Shown one piece after another: positions 34,447 to 47,797 of a stretch of 64,000 nucleotides of DNA. The position numbers and the translations under genes were made by a program. The notes under the pieces were generated by a model. That model searched no databases. It saw only the letters and a program-made list of their open reading frames with translations, and was not told where the DNA came from. The stretch is from Diabrotica undecimpunctata (lineage: Eukaryota; Arthropoda; Insecta; Coleoptera; Chrysomelidae): positions 79,704,641 through 79,768,640 of the forward strand of contig NC_092806.1 of NCBI RefSeq assembly GCF_040954645.1, in the 5' to 3' direction. Position 1 is the first letter of the stretch. Each line of letters begins with the position of its first letter.

Positions 34447-35340
34447 ATGCAGAAGAAACACAAATTAAAAAACGTTATCCACTTATTGTACGCAAGAGAG
34501 ATACCTCTAGGAAAAATCAAAACGACCGAAAATATATACCAAAATAACACAATAAAAGTAAAAGTAGAAGAAGAACCAACCGACCCTAATAAAGCTGATA
34601 ATGGGATAAGACAGGGATATTTCCTGAGTCCTCTATTGTTCAAACTGATTATGGATGAAATAATAAAAAAGTAAGAACTAAAAAAAGATACCAAATGTAA
34701 GAAAAACAAATTAAAATAATCTGCTGTGCAAACGACGCAATACTACTCTTTCAAAATGAAGATGATTTACAACGTATGCTGCACCAATTTCATATAACTG
34801 CCAGACAATTTAACATGTTAATTTCCCTAAAAGAGACAAAATTCATGGTTACAACAGCAAATTTACTAAGATGTTAATTGGAGCTGAAAGGTCAGATAAT
34901 AGAACAAGTGATGGAGTTTAAATATCTAGCCATCACATTATTTAGCTACGGAAAGCTCGAAACTGAAGTGGAAGATCCAGTGAATAGAGCAAACAGAGCC
35001 GCAGGCTGCCTAAATGAAACAATATGAAGCAATAAAACTATCGGGAAAGAAACGAAAGGAGAATTTACAAAACAGTCATCAGACCAATGACATACGCGGC
35101 AGAAACAAGACCTGACACAGAGAGGACAAAAAGGATATTAGAAACATCAGAGATGAAAACACTTAGAAAAATTGATGGTAAGACACTATGGGACAGAGCT
35201 AGAAGTACAGATATACGACGTAGATGCAAGGTGGAGAACATCAAGAACTGGTTAATAAATAGAAGAGTAGAATGGAACGATCATATAAGCCGAATGACAA
35301 CAAATAGAGTAGTAAAGACGGCAAGAGACGGTTAACCCGT
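34447..35340 (+). pseudogene. LINE RT fragment in repeat X
   Basis: VIHLLYAREIPLGKIKT and GIRQGYFLSPLLFKLIMDEI at 34480-34672, then a damaged CANDA at the catalytic site near 34727 (YADD expected). 35087-35335 encodes the C-terminus: ETSEMKTLRKIDGKTLWDRA, DIRRRCKV and RRVEWNDHISRM. Same family as 26800-30180. The N-terminal endonuclease is absent. Stops and shifts are frequent. Confidence 0.7.
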
Positions 35341-36429
35341 AGGAAGACGATCAGTAGGAAGATCACGAAAACGATGGAACGGCAACTTACTGGAGACACA
35401 TTGAAAAATGACAGTCATGTCTATATAAAAAGAAGAAGAAGAAGACACAGGATAAACATTAAAATTGCTGCAAGAAAGATAAAATAAATCAGTCATATTA
35501 ATGTAGAATAGCAGAGGACAGAGTGTTTAGAGAAAATAATGAATCAGTCATATTAATGTAGAATAGTAGAGGACAGAGTATTTGTCATAGCTTTGGACAA
35601 GTGCCCAATTAAAAAAAGAGCACAGGTCGTTCAAAAAAGATGGAACTCTAAAAAGAAAATAGAATAGATTTAAAAAAATAAAAGCATAAACATGTCTTTT
35701 CCTACTTTTTTAATATTGAAAATACGTAAATAGAACATTGAATTAAAATGTAATCTTTGATAATCTGTGATAAACCCATCACCTGAACAGTGGCGCCGAT
35801 ATATGTAGTTGAAATTGTTTACACTTATTTTAACTGTTTATTTTGTTATTATCTAGATATGAGTTGCGACCGATATCACAAACTTATTTAATTTTCATAA
35901 AGAGGCTCTTTAATACCTAAAATTATTACTATACAAATCTGATTCGAAATATCGTCAAAAAGTAATACACGGCATGTAAAATTTAAATTTTTAATAAAAA
36001 GTAAAAGATTAGGCATTACTTATGGGATTCAACGAACGAGCGTTAAGGAAGATTGAAGTACTAATAAGATCACCGCAATCGGACATACCCCGGGTAATGA
36101 TGAATTAATTAATCGGCTAATTCTTCAGTCACCCCTTTAATATGATTTTGTCAAATTGGTCCTTTTTAGGACCAACTGTTCTAATAACATATGTCTATAA
36201 CTGTTAAGGGTATATCTAGAGATCAAGAAACTTTACTTTACTTAAACGTATCAGACATATGAGCTAAACACGAATGTAACTTACTTCTAGTGCAGGAAAC
36301 ACATATAGGGCCTAACCTAGGGTATTTGGTATATAGCTGATCGCTGAAAATCACATCATAGATATAGACATGCTATTTCTGTCGGAAAAGAAGCAAAGAA
36401 TAACTTAAAGTAAGAAAAGACAAAACTAG
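35341..36429. other. Non-coding part of repeat X
   Basis: Contains a direct duplication of about 55 bp: AATCAGTCATATTAATGTAG at 35488 and again at 35542. Otherwise AT-rich with no recognisable gene. Conserved in the inverted copy at 46740-47790. Confidence 0.5.
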
Positions 36430-37310
36430 TCAGCCGAGAGAACCTTTTAACGATGTTGAGCTTGGATCCACCATCTACATATTTAATGAAAAATAATACA
36501 ACTACCGACATTGAGGATTTGAGCACAAAGCTTATTACGAAACCTGGACCAAAAACACTCTACAATGGCTTATCCGGATGATGAACAACTGTATTCAAAT
36601 TATGGAGATACCCAAAATTTAGAGACAAGCCAAAGTTGTTACCTTGCTTAAACCTGGCAAAAAAAAGACCGGGTACGAAAAATATCCGGTATCAGGGGTG
36701 GTATTTTTCAATCTAAATGCCGCTTACGACACCTTAATTTACAGAATATTTCTCCAAAAACTATATGATATCCCCTTAGATAACAAGCTCACTTACATTG
36801 TCTGCGTATGCCAACATAAGAGAATATTTTTTGTATCACTCACTGGTAAGAATAGCAGATGAAGAACGGGGTAGCATAAAGGCACCTACACTGTATAACA
36901 TTTACACAAACAAACGATCCATACCGGTAGATACTAGGACTTCTATTATATAGACGAGACACCTAATATTGCACAATAAAAATAAACTATGAATCAATTT
37001 TCAGCCAAAACCCCTGAAAAACTCGTGGGTGTTCCTTCAATTTCCTCAACATAGACGTTTTCACAAAACTGTACATCCAATCTTGTCATAAAATCATTGA
37101 ACTGTAGACTTCCTATAAATTCCTTGAAAATAGTTTGTATCACACCGGGTCAGTCACAGATTATTGTTTAAAACTAAAAGGTAAATTGAGGACCAGAAAT
37201 AATATTCTTCGCAAGCTTGTCAGCTAAAAGTGAGGCGCACGTCCTTCCGCCCTTAAAACATAGACGCTTGTACTATATGCTTCTGCTGCCGAATATACCT
37301 TGTTAGACAA
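36430..37310 (+). pseudogene. Jockey-like RT fragment in repeat X
   Basis: In successive frames: KPSQPREPFND near 36430, LIRMMNNCIQI near 36575, RQAKVVTLLKPGKK near 36627, VVFFNLNAAYDTLIYRIFLQ at 36699-36758 (a variant of the VDLTAAYDTV motif), LGVTL-like remnants near 37070, and NNILRKL followed by LYASAAEY near 37199-37310. The catalytic YADD segment is missing, apparently deleted. The inverted copy at 45830-46740 has the same deletion, so it predates the duplication. Confidence 0.65.
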
Positions 37311-38203
37311 ATAAACCATTCTTTCTTTTTGTGCACACTACTACCCATTTTAATACAAAAATATCTATTATAGCACTTAACCATATTTATTTTGAGATAG
37401 CCTTCTATCGAGATATCATATGTAGTACACAAATAAGACCAGAACTAAAATATTAAAAAAGCTTTATACAATATATCGCAGAAGATTGGATAAAATAAAA
37501 GTAGTTTTTATTAATCAGATGCTTACATAAAATGTACAAAGACATACTCACGTAAACAAAATATATTACGAAATTTCTGTAATTAAAAAAAACATCAAGT
37601 TCGGCATTGAACTAATAAAATTATATTAAATAAAAAAACAACATCTTTAAAAATACAGAAAAAATAAAATTTTCTATGCAAGCGAACATTCCATTAAATA
37701 ATAAGCTCAAAATCCTTTTGTATCTACATACCTGTTTTTTAAAGAACCAGTTACATTTTAGTACTTAGTTATACCAGGTAATATGATATCCTCTGTTACA
37801 CAGTGTAATGCGTATGACATTCCACTGTCTACAAACAGTAGATAAAAATAAGGAGCCCATATAAACCGTTCCGGGTATATGTTGAAAATATACGGTATAA
37901 TCGCACAGTTGCCAAACTCTCAGAGCTTACTTAAACCGATAAACGTATGGTTCAAATATACAATGAAGAAGATCTGAACGACCCCTATAATATATACACG
38001 TGAACTAAGCGATATACATTTATGATACAGGGGTATTTACGGGCTCCAAAAAATTTTTATAAATTATTAAACTCTACATGTTGATGAATCGACTGAACCA
38101 ATATTACGGAATTGTCAAGTGAGCTCCGTATATCGGTATCCACTTGACCACGGAGCTCAACTGAACCTGAATTTTAACATGGGCGGAGTTCACTTTATGC
38201 CGT

Positions 38204-39636
<1,433 letters not shown>

Positions 39637-39679
<43 letters not shown>
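39637..39679. repeat. (TA)n at the PLE 2 3' end
   Basis: About 21 TA units, directly followed by the terminus of the minus-strand PLE. Confidence 0.95.
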
Positions 39680-39682
<3 letters not shown>

Positions 39683-39748
39683 CTTAATAACCCTCATTGC
39701 TCATAAAACTATTCACAAACAAAACATCATAACAATATATATTATATA

Positions 39749-39782
39749 TTTTCGCCAAAGAGAATTAATTTGTCTTCTTCAG
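39749..39782 (-). ncRNA. Hammerhead-like fold in PLE 2
   Basis: CTGAAGA, a stem with CAAA paired to TTTG, then GAAAA. It sits in the same position relative to the 3' end as in PLE 1 and PLE 3, with different stem bases. Confidence 0.3.
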
Positions 39783-40342
39783 GGCTGAAAGAGAATAAAT
39801 TATAATTAGCTGCCATATATTATCTATTAAAAACATTATTGATCTTACCGTAACTTAGAATTGTAGAGTTAGAATGTTAAAAAACTTTGCTAGTAACAAC
39901 ATAATGGTGTTTTTTGTTACTATGTGCAAAAAAAAGTTTTTTTTAACGTTGGAAATGTATGGTAGCTTTGAACTTAAAACGCAAAGGTTTACCCAAGGTT
40001 AATCAAAAAACCCAATGAAACTACATTTAAAAGGAGGTAATTCTTTGAATTGTCGGCAATAACTAAATTTTTGATTGTTAGAAAATTTAAATGTGAGGTT
40101 CTGTTATTACCAGAACGCATGTGCTGACAATTCAAGTAGTTCTTTTGAATCTTTATGTCGTTAAGGTTCATTGGTAAAACCCAATGAAGTTAAATCCCAG
40201 TATAGGGAAATATTATTTTAGATTTTCTTAATTGAATTATATTGTTCATGTATTGTTATAATAATATCTTATTGAGATGTATCTAAGAAAAGCAAGGGAA
40301 TGTTATATTTTTTAGTTAATGAAAATTAATTATTAAAGTAGG

Positions 40343-41075
40343 TTAGTTGTTAATGGATATATCAGTCAAGTTAGTTATCTGTGATGTTGTATTGTTCTTG
40401 GTATCTGATTTAAGTAAGAAGTGGTATATATCGCTTTGATTCTTAATGTCACTCTTAACATTCATGGAGAAATCGTTAAGGAAAATATAAGACATTTCAA
40501 TGAACTCTCTTTTAGATTTATTGTTCTCACGGTGGAGAATTGTAGTGTTAGTATAGTCCATGAGATGACCAGTGGAATGGACATGTTTGGCTAATGCACA
40601 GCGGTCAGGGTGAAGTCGAGAATCACTTTTGTATAGTGTAATACGTGATTTCAATAATTGAGATGTTTGGCCGATGTAGGAATTGCTGCAAGAGAGGGAT
40701 GGAATGTTGTAGACAATGTTACTAACTAAAATATTTGTTGATAGGAGTATCCGAGACTGGGTTCCCACTTAAGACATCAGGATCAGCATTGTTAGTCGCG
40801 AAGGAAGGTGAAGTATCTTCGTTATGGATAGTATTAAACAAAATCTTATTCACTAATGGTGTTGGATAAGCGTTTGAAATAAAAAGTTTCTGTAGGATTT
40901 GTAGGTTTTTTGTGTGAAATGAAGGATCTGATAGTTTTATTACTCTATTTTTCATCTGTTTGATTAAGTTGACTTTGGTAGAATTATTATGGTAAGAGTG
41001 GTAGTTAAGGTATCTACCAGAATAGGTCGGGTTTTGATACCGATCTATTTTAATGTTGTTGTTTTCCCTGATCAT
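40343..41075 (-). pseudogene. PLE 2 RT C-terminus and GIY-YIG endonuclease
   Basis: 41075-40722 reads YQNPTYSGRYLNYHSYHNNS, then LIKQMKNRVIKLSDPSFH, the conserved segment after the PLE RT core. The frame shifts near 40740. 40768-40343 reads VYNIPSLSCSNSYIGQTSQL, the GIY-YIG region (SYIGQT), then LALAKHVHSTGH-type HxxxxGH and a REFIEMSYI helix. The endonuclease nicks DNA for target-primed reverse transcription. Only the 3' part of the element is left. Confidence 0.8.
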
Positions 41076-41102
41076 CCTTATGTCGAGAAAGGGGTAGAGG
41101 AA

Positions 41103-41660
41103 AAATTATAATTGGTCCGTCCCCTTTCTTATAGGCTTAGTAACATTGTCGACAACATTCCATGCCTCTCTTGCATCAATTCCTACATCGACCAAACATC
41201 TCAATTATTGAAATCACGTATTACACTACACAAAAGTGATTCTCGACTTCACCCTGACTGCTGTGCATTAGCCAAACATGTCCATTCCAATGGTCATCTC
41301 ATGGACTATACTAACACTACAATTCTCCACCGTGAGAACAATAAATCTAAAAGAGAGTTCATTGAAATGTCTTATATTTTCCTTAACGATTTCTCCATCA
41401 ATGTTAAGAGTGACATTAAGAATCTAAGCATTATATACCACTTCTTCCTTAAACCAAATACCAATTTTTTTTAACGTTGGAAATTTATGGTAGCTTTGAA
41501 CTTAAAACGCAAAGGTTTACCCAAGGTTAATCGAAAAACACAATGTAACTACATTTAAAAGGAGGTAATTCTTTGAATTGTCGGCAATAACTAAATTTTT
41601 GATTGTTAGAAAGTTTAAATGTGAGGTTCTGTTATTACCAGAACGCATGTGCTAACAATA
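41103..41660 (+). pseudogene. PLE 2b: inverted partial copy, GIY-YIG domain
   Basis: 41112-41474 encodes the same endonuclease as 40343-40768 on the opposite strand (SCINSYIDQTSQLLKSRITL; IGQT has changed to IDQT). It is cut after IYHFF and joined at about 41465 to a copy of 39940-40135 in direct orientation. Such head-to-head partial copies are characteristic of PLE insertions. Confidence 0.75.
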
Positions 41661-41911
41661 GTGCCGGCCTGGGTGGTCGGCTTCTCATTCGCTTCACTGC
41701 GAGTGGTTTAGTGGACGTGGGTTCAGTCCCCAGAAAAACAAAAAGTCTAACGCAGCAGTTTAAAATTCTAGATGAATCTGCGGCTTAGACTAGAATATGC
41801 TGGTGACTGATCGGCCTATGGTGGAGCAGTACGGCAAGAGATAAGGGCTTGCGGCTCGGTGATACTCCTCCATAGATCCCTACCGGAAGGGCGTGACGCC
41901 CAAAATTACCG

Positions 41912-41913
<2 letters not shown>
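41661..41913 (+). mobile_element. SINE-like unit, possibly tRNA-derived
   Basis: About 250 bp, clearly GC-richer than its surroundings. GCGAGTGGTTTAGTGGACG resembles a shifted box A region, and GGGTTCAGTCCC resembles a polymerase III box B (GGTTCxAxTCC). It ends GACGCCCAAAATTACCGGG and runs into (TA)n, as a SINE with a TA tail would. No second copy is in the window. Confidence 0.5.

Positions 41914-41973
<60 letters not shown>
41914..41973. repeat. (TA)n left of repeat B copy 3
   Basis: About 30 TA units between the SINE-like unit and the repeat B terminus. Confidence 0.95.
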
Positions 41974-41977
<4 letters not shown>

Positions 41978-42779
41978 TTGAACGAATTTAAAACGGAACA
42001 TACGAAATCAATGTATTTCGGCTCAACTCCGCTCTAGGTGGTTGACCAACAAAAGGTTCTCAAATAATTATATTATAAAAATCCAATACTTCAGCGGGCT
42101 GCTGGATTCTGAATTCATTCAAGAACAAGTCAAAACTCCACCCAAATAGGTTGCCTAGAATCACTGTGAAAAAATAAGCAGTTATTATGCTGTCAAACCA
42201 CCTATGGCTTCCTTATAGTCCAAGAGATAGAGTCGAAATTTTGAACTGATCAGTAATATGACATTTCTCTATTGGAATATATTCATTGTAACTGGGTTAA
42301 CACTTTGCCTTACAGGCGGACGTCCCTCGTGGTACAGGGGTGGCTATACAGGGATGAAGTTGTAATTTTTTTTAACGATGCAAAATTAACGATCGATAAT
42401 ATGGCTGAAAATTTACCCAGAGTAAGATCTTGGTATAACTAGACGAAATCCCAAAGGGCGGACGCGAGAGTGGATACATAAGAGGTGGCGGACAGGGGTG
42501 AAATTGCAATTTTTTGGGGAAAAATTAACGATAAGTAATATGTCCGCCATTTTCATGGCTCATTATTTAGCCCCTAAAAACTCTAAATCCAAAAGGGCGG
42601 ACAGCTGGGTTGGTACAGAGAGCCATAAAACGGGGTCAAATGTACCACTTGACTGCGCATTTTAGGTCTCGGTAACAATTTTCAAACTGATTTTTTTATG
42701 ATATTTTTATACCGATTGATTTGAAAATTTGTATGCTCACTTCTGTTACTATTCTGAAAAGCGTCAAGTAGAGTTTAAC

Positions 42780-43520
42780 TCAAAAATTTTCCAAAAAAAT
42801 TTCCGTAAATGAAAATTTTCGTAATTTTTTGAGGTAAAATCTAATTTGTAGAATCCTTTCGATTTTCTGTAAGTTATACCATGATTTTTTTCCAAAAATT
42901 TTCAAACGATTTTTCCGATAAGAAAAAAAATTTAGAAAAACTTTAAAAATTTCGTCATTTTTCTCACTCTCATTGATGTCATCACATTCATCATCTTCGT
43001 CACTTTCACTTTCAATAATATCACATTCATTATCTGCTTCATTTTCAATCACTACTTCTCGAACTGGTTCTGGCATCTGAGGTCCACTAAACCATTTGAA
43101 TTTATGTTTCATCTTCAAGCTCCCAACCATATTCTTCAACAATCAATTCTGTTGGTACTTTTTTATGAGCATTTGTCCAAATATTTGAAATATGAGCTCG
43201 CAGTAGATGTTGGTGTAATTCATCTTGACATGGTGGTAAGCTTGAAGGTTCGAAATTTTTTAGTTTTTTTTTAAAGGCTCGTTCACATCATGCAACTTAT
43301 ACTGCCGGTTAAATAGTGAAAATCTGACATCGTTTACTTTTCTTTTTGGAATTGTTCTCGTCAATCCTGTTCCATATAAGTGACATATGAAAGTTTCTTA
43401 GGTTTAAAAAACTTCATTACAATCGAAGTCAGTTTCACCAAGTTGGATAAAAACATCTTGATACTTATTACATTTAGCGCATGCGTCTAGAATTACTGAT
43501 CTAAATGGAACGCGCATCAT
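42780..43520 (-). pseudogene. Repeat B ORF, copy 3
   Basis: Starts ATGATGCGCG at 43520 inside the hairpin, as in copy 2. A stop replaces a residue near 43400 and the A-run near 43270 shifts the frame. 43142-42780 contains FKWFSGPQMPEPVREVV and the acidic SESDEDDECDDINE tail, identical in kind to 10370-10500. A base change near 43106 alters the GW-ED block. See the copy at 9944-10595 for the family assignment. Confidence 0.45.
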
Positions 43521-43598
43521 TATTATTTTAATATTTTAAAATAATAATGATGGAACGCGCATCATTATTATTTTAATATTTTAAAATAATAATGATGC
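43511..43598. repeat. Tandemly duplicated palindrome
   Basis: A 45-bp unit starting CGCGCATCATTATTATTTTA occurs twice (43511-43555, 43556-43598). Each is a near-perfect palindrome. Copy 2 of repeat B has only one (9911-9950). Confidence 0.9.
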
Positions 43599-44827
43599 AA
43601 AATTAATGTCCAATCAGAATTTGTAAAATTATAATTAACTAATGAAAAAAAAAATCAATCAATTTGAAAGTTAAAAAAAAAATATTGAAAATATCTACAA
43701 AGTAAATTTCAAAACTTAAAAAATTGATAATTCCACTATTAAATTGATTTTTATTAATAATTATTTGTAAAATGTTAAAGGAATTCTACAAATTGAATTT
43801 TACCTATTGATAAATAGAAAGATTATATATTTTGTATTTGATTATTAATGTAATAATAAATCAAATTTTTCTTATATCTGAACAACCATTATTTATGCAA
43901 TATAAATTTAAAAACCTTTTTATTGTAATAAAAAATAAGTAAAATTACTATTTGTTATACCGAAAATATTCAATAGTTAACATTATAAAATTACTTTAAT
44001 TTAATAAAATTACTTAACCGGTTTCATAATTAATTTTTATCAATCATCAGATAATTTCAATTGATTATTATATTGAAAATATTTTTTTTTGTTTTTCATT
44101 CTAATATCAAACATTTATTCAATTAAAAATTAATTCGTAAAATATTTATATTTAAGAAAAAAATGTGATTTGTAAAGTAAATATGACTTTAGTTTGAAAA
44201 AAAACATTATCATAATATCATTTTACAACTACAAAATATTCTTTAAAAGATTCAGACGATGACGTAGAGTTTTATCAAATGTTTTAGAAACATTGTTTTA
44301 TTATTGATCAGTTCAAAATTTCGGCTCTATCTCTCCGACTATTAGGCAAGCTCCTCTTTCCTTTATCTAAGCCTAAGCGGTCAGACGGATATTGTGAGCG
44401 GTGTTGTCAATCTCATTCCTCTAGATGTTTTTCAAATAAGGTGTTAACCATAAAATATTTACAGGAAAGAAAAGAAATAACTACAAACCATTAAGTTTAT
44501 TTTTGTTATTAGTCTCTTGTAGTAGATTGGTAAATACAATGAAAAATATAGGCAAATATCCGATTTATTTAAAGATACGAAGAAGATATAACTCTCAAAA
44601 AGATCCGCAAATCGGATTATTACACGGCGATTGGCAACATTGACTTTGGGCGGCGCTATAGAATATGGTGCGTCCTAAAAGGAGACAGATAGTTGAATTA
44701 TATTTTATACAATGTCTATCATCGAGTATGGATTTATTTTTGTCCAAGTTTTATATTGGTCCACTATTTCAAATGCAGTTTAAACAGACATATATTAAAT
44801 TGTATGTTCCGTTTTAAATTCGTTCAA

Positions 44828-44831
<4 letters not shown>

Positions 44832-44889
<58 letters not shown>
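44832..44889. repeat. (TA)n between repeats B and A
   Basis: About 29 TA units at the same A/B junction as 1205-1308. Confidence 0.95.
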
Positions 44890-44892
<3 letters not shown>

Positions 44893-45829
44893 ACGGCATA
44901 AAGTGGACTCCGCCCATGTTAAAATTCAGGTTCAATTGAGCTCCGTGGTCAAGTGGATACCGATATACGGAGCTCACTTGACCATTCCATAATATTGGTT
45001 CTGTCGATTCATCAACATGTAGAGTTTAATAATTTATAAAAATTTTTTGGAGCCCGTAAATACCCCTGTATCATAAATGTATATCGTTTAGTTCACGTGT
45101 ATATATTATAGGGGTCGTACAGATCTTCTTCAATGTATATTTGAACCATACGTTTATCGGTTTAAGTAAGCTCTGAGAGTTTGGCAACTGTGCGATTATA
45201 CCGTATATTTTCAGCATATACCCTGAACGGTTCATATGGGCTCCTTATTTTTATCTACTGTTCGTAGACAGTGTAATCTAATACGCATTACACTGAGTAA
45301 CAGAGGATATCTTATTACCTGGTATAACTACGTACTAAAAGGTAACTGGTTCTTTAAAAACAGGTATATAGATACAAAAGGATTTGGGCTTATTATTTAA
45401 TGGAATATTCGCTTGCATAGGAAATTTTATTTTTTCTGCATTTTTAAAAATGTTGTTCTTTTATTTAATATAATTTTATTAGTTCAATGCCGAACTCGAT
45501 GTTTTTTTTAATTACAGAAATTTCGTAATATATTTTATTTACGTGAGTATGTCTTTGTACGTCTTATGTAAGCATCCGATTAATAAAAACTAATTTTATT
45601 TCATCCAATCTTCTGCGATATCTTTTATAAAGCTTTTTTATTATTTTAGTTCTGGTCTTATTTGTGTACTACATATGATATCTCGATGAACGGTTATCTC
45701 AAAATAAATATGGTTAAGAGCTACAATAGATATTTTTGTGTTAAAATTGGTAGTAGTGTGCACAAAAACAAAGAATGGTTAATTTGTCTAACAAGGTATA
45801 TTCGGCGGCAGATGCATATAGTGCAAGCG

Positions 45830-46740
45830 TCTATGTTTTAAGGGCGGAATGATGTGCTCCTCATTTTTAGCTAACAAGCTTGCGAACAATATTATTTCTG
45901 CTCCTCAATTTACCTTTTAGTTTTAAACAATAATCTGTGACTGACCCCGTGCGATACAAACTATTTTCAAGGAATTTATAGGGAGTCTACGTTCAACAAT
46001 CATGACATTATTGGATGTTCAGTTTTGTGAAAGCGTCTATGTTAGGGAAATTGAAGGAGCACACACGAGCTTTTCAGGGGTTTTGGCTGAAAATTGATTC
46101 ATAGTTTATTTTTATTGTGCAATAATAGGTGTATCGTCTATATAATAGAAGTCCTAGTATCTACCGGTATGGATCGTTCGTTTGTGTAAATGTTATACAG
46201 TGTAGGTGCCTTTATGCTACCCCAAGCGAGACCGTTCTTCATCTGCTATTCTTACCATTGAGTGATATAAAAAATATTCTTTTGTGTAGGCATAAGCAGA
46301 CAATATAAGTGAGTTTGTTATCCAAGGGGATATCATATAGTTTTTGAAAAAATATTCTGTAAGTTAAGGTGTCGTAAGCGGCATTTAGATTGAAAAATAC
46401 CACCACTGATACCCGATATTTTTCGTACCCATCTTTGATTTAGTATTTGTGATGTACATTACTTTGAATAGCTGACAAACTAAAAATTTCGGCTGATAGT
46501 TTTTGTGGTCGTTGGAGTTTTTGCCAGGTTTAAGCAAGGTACCAACTTTGGCTTGTCTCTAGACTTTGGGTATCTCCTAATTTGAATACAGTTGTTCATC
46601 ATCTGGATAAGCCATTGTAGTGTTTTTGGTCCAGATTTCGTAATAAGCTTTGTGCTCAGATCCTCAATGTCGGTATTTGTATTATTTTTCATTAAATATG
46701 TAGATGGTGGATCCAAGCTCAAAATCATTAAAAGGTTCTC
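45830..46740 (-). pseudogene. Jockey-like RT fragment, inverted copy
   Basis: Mirrors 36430-37310. Minus strand: DPPSTYLMKNNTN near 46715, LSTKLITKSGPKTLQWLIQ at 46654-46598 and MMNNCIQI, then the damaged AAYDT block near 46390-46330. Frame breaks differ partly from the left copy, so the two have diverged independently. Confidence 0.65.
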
Positions 46741-47797
46741 TTAGCTGACTGGTTTTGTTCTTTCTTACTTTGAGTTATTCTTTGCTTTTTTCCGATAGAA
46801 ATAGTATGTCTATATCTATAATGTAGTTTTCAGCGATCAGCTATATACCAAATACCCTAGGTTAGGCCCTATATGTGTTTCCTGTACTAGAAATTAGTTA
46901 GATTCGTGTTTAGCTCATATGTCTGATAAGTTTAAATAAAGTAAAGTTTCTTGATTTTTAGATATACCCTTAACAGTTATAGACATATGTTATTAGAATA
47001 GTTGGTCCTAAAAAGGACCAATTTGACAAAATCATATTAAAGGGGTGACTGAAGAATTAGCCGATTAATTAATTAATCATTACCCGGGGTATGCCCGATT
47101 GCGGTGGTCTTATTAGTACTTCAATCTTCCTAAAGGCTCGTTTTTTAAACCCCATAAGTAATGCGTAATCTTTTACTTTTTATTAAAAATTTAAATTTTA
47201 CATGCCGTGTATTACTTTTTGAAGATATGTTGAATCAGATTTGTATAGTAATAATTTTAGGTTCTAAAGAACCTCTTTGTGGAAAATAAATAAGTTTGTG
47301 ATATCTGTCACAACTCATATATAGATAATAAAAAAATAAACAGGTAAAATAAGTGTAAACAATCTTAACTACATACATCGGCGCCACTGTTCAGGTGATG
47401 GGTTTATCACAGATATCAAAGGTTACATTTTAATTCAATGTTCTATTTACGTATCTTCAATATTAAAAAAGTAGAAAAAGACATGTTTATGCTTTTATTT
47501 TTTTAAATCTATGCTGTTTTCTTTCTAGAGTTCCGTCTTTTTTGAACGACCTGTGTTCTTTTTTCAATTGGGTAATTGTCCAAAGCTATGACAAATACTC
47601 TGTCCTCTGCTATTCTACATTAATATGACTGATTTATTTTATCTTTCTTGCAACTATTTTAATGGTTATCCTGTGTATCTTCTTCTTCTTCTACTTTTTC
47701 TTTTCATATAGACATAACTGTCTGTTTTTCAATGTGCCTCCAGTAAGTTGCCTTTCCATCGTTTTCGTGGTCGTCCTACTGATCGTCTTCCTATGGG
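46741..47797. other. Non-coding part of repeat X, inverted
   Basis: Counterpart of 35341-36429. No gene. Confidence 0.5.

Larger units (their letters stand above)
34412..38203 (+). repeat. Composite repeat X+A, left arm of a large inverted pair
   Basis: About 3.8 kb matching the reverse complement of 44890-48722 throughout, by eye at high identity. X (34412-37300) is itself a mosaic of two LINE fragments. A (37300-38203) matches window positions 1-1204 without their 510-bp insert. The arm ends at (TA)n. Confidence 0.85.
39680..41102 (-). mobile_element. Penelope-like element 2 (RT C-terminus and endonuclease)
   Basis: Minus strand. It keeps the end of the RT/thumb region and the GIY-YIG endonuclease, then about 660 bp of 3' sequence containing a hammerhead-like segment (39749-39782), ending at (TA)n. 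It is 5'-truncated at 41102, where a second copy begins head to head. Confidence 0.8.
41974..44831 (-). mobile_element. Repeat B, copy 3: complete TIR element
   Basis: 2858 bp with perfect 30-bp inverted termini beginning CAGATTGAACGAATTTAAAA at 41974 and, on the other strand, at 44831; both lie next to (TA)n, consistent with TA target use. Subterminal inverted blocks lie near 42225-42255 and 44310-44340. It carries one long broken ORF (43520-42780) and no recognised transposase, so it is either non-autonomous or uses an unrecognised enzyme. Confidence 0.85.

Noticed and set aside
41661..41760. A functional tRNA gene
   Set aside because: A box-B-like motif exists but no cloverleaf with acceptor and anticodon stems can be drawn.
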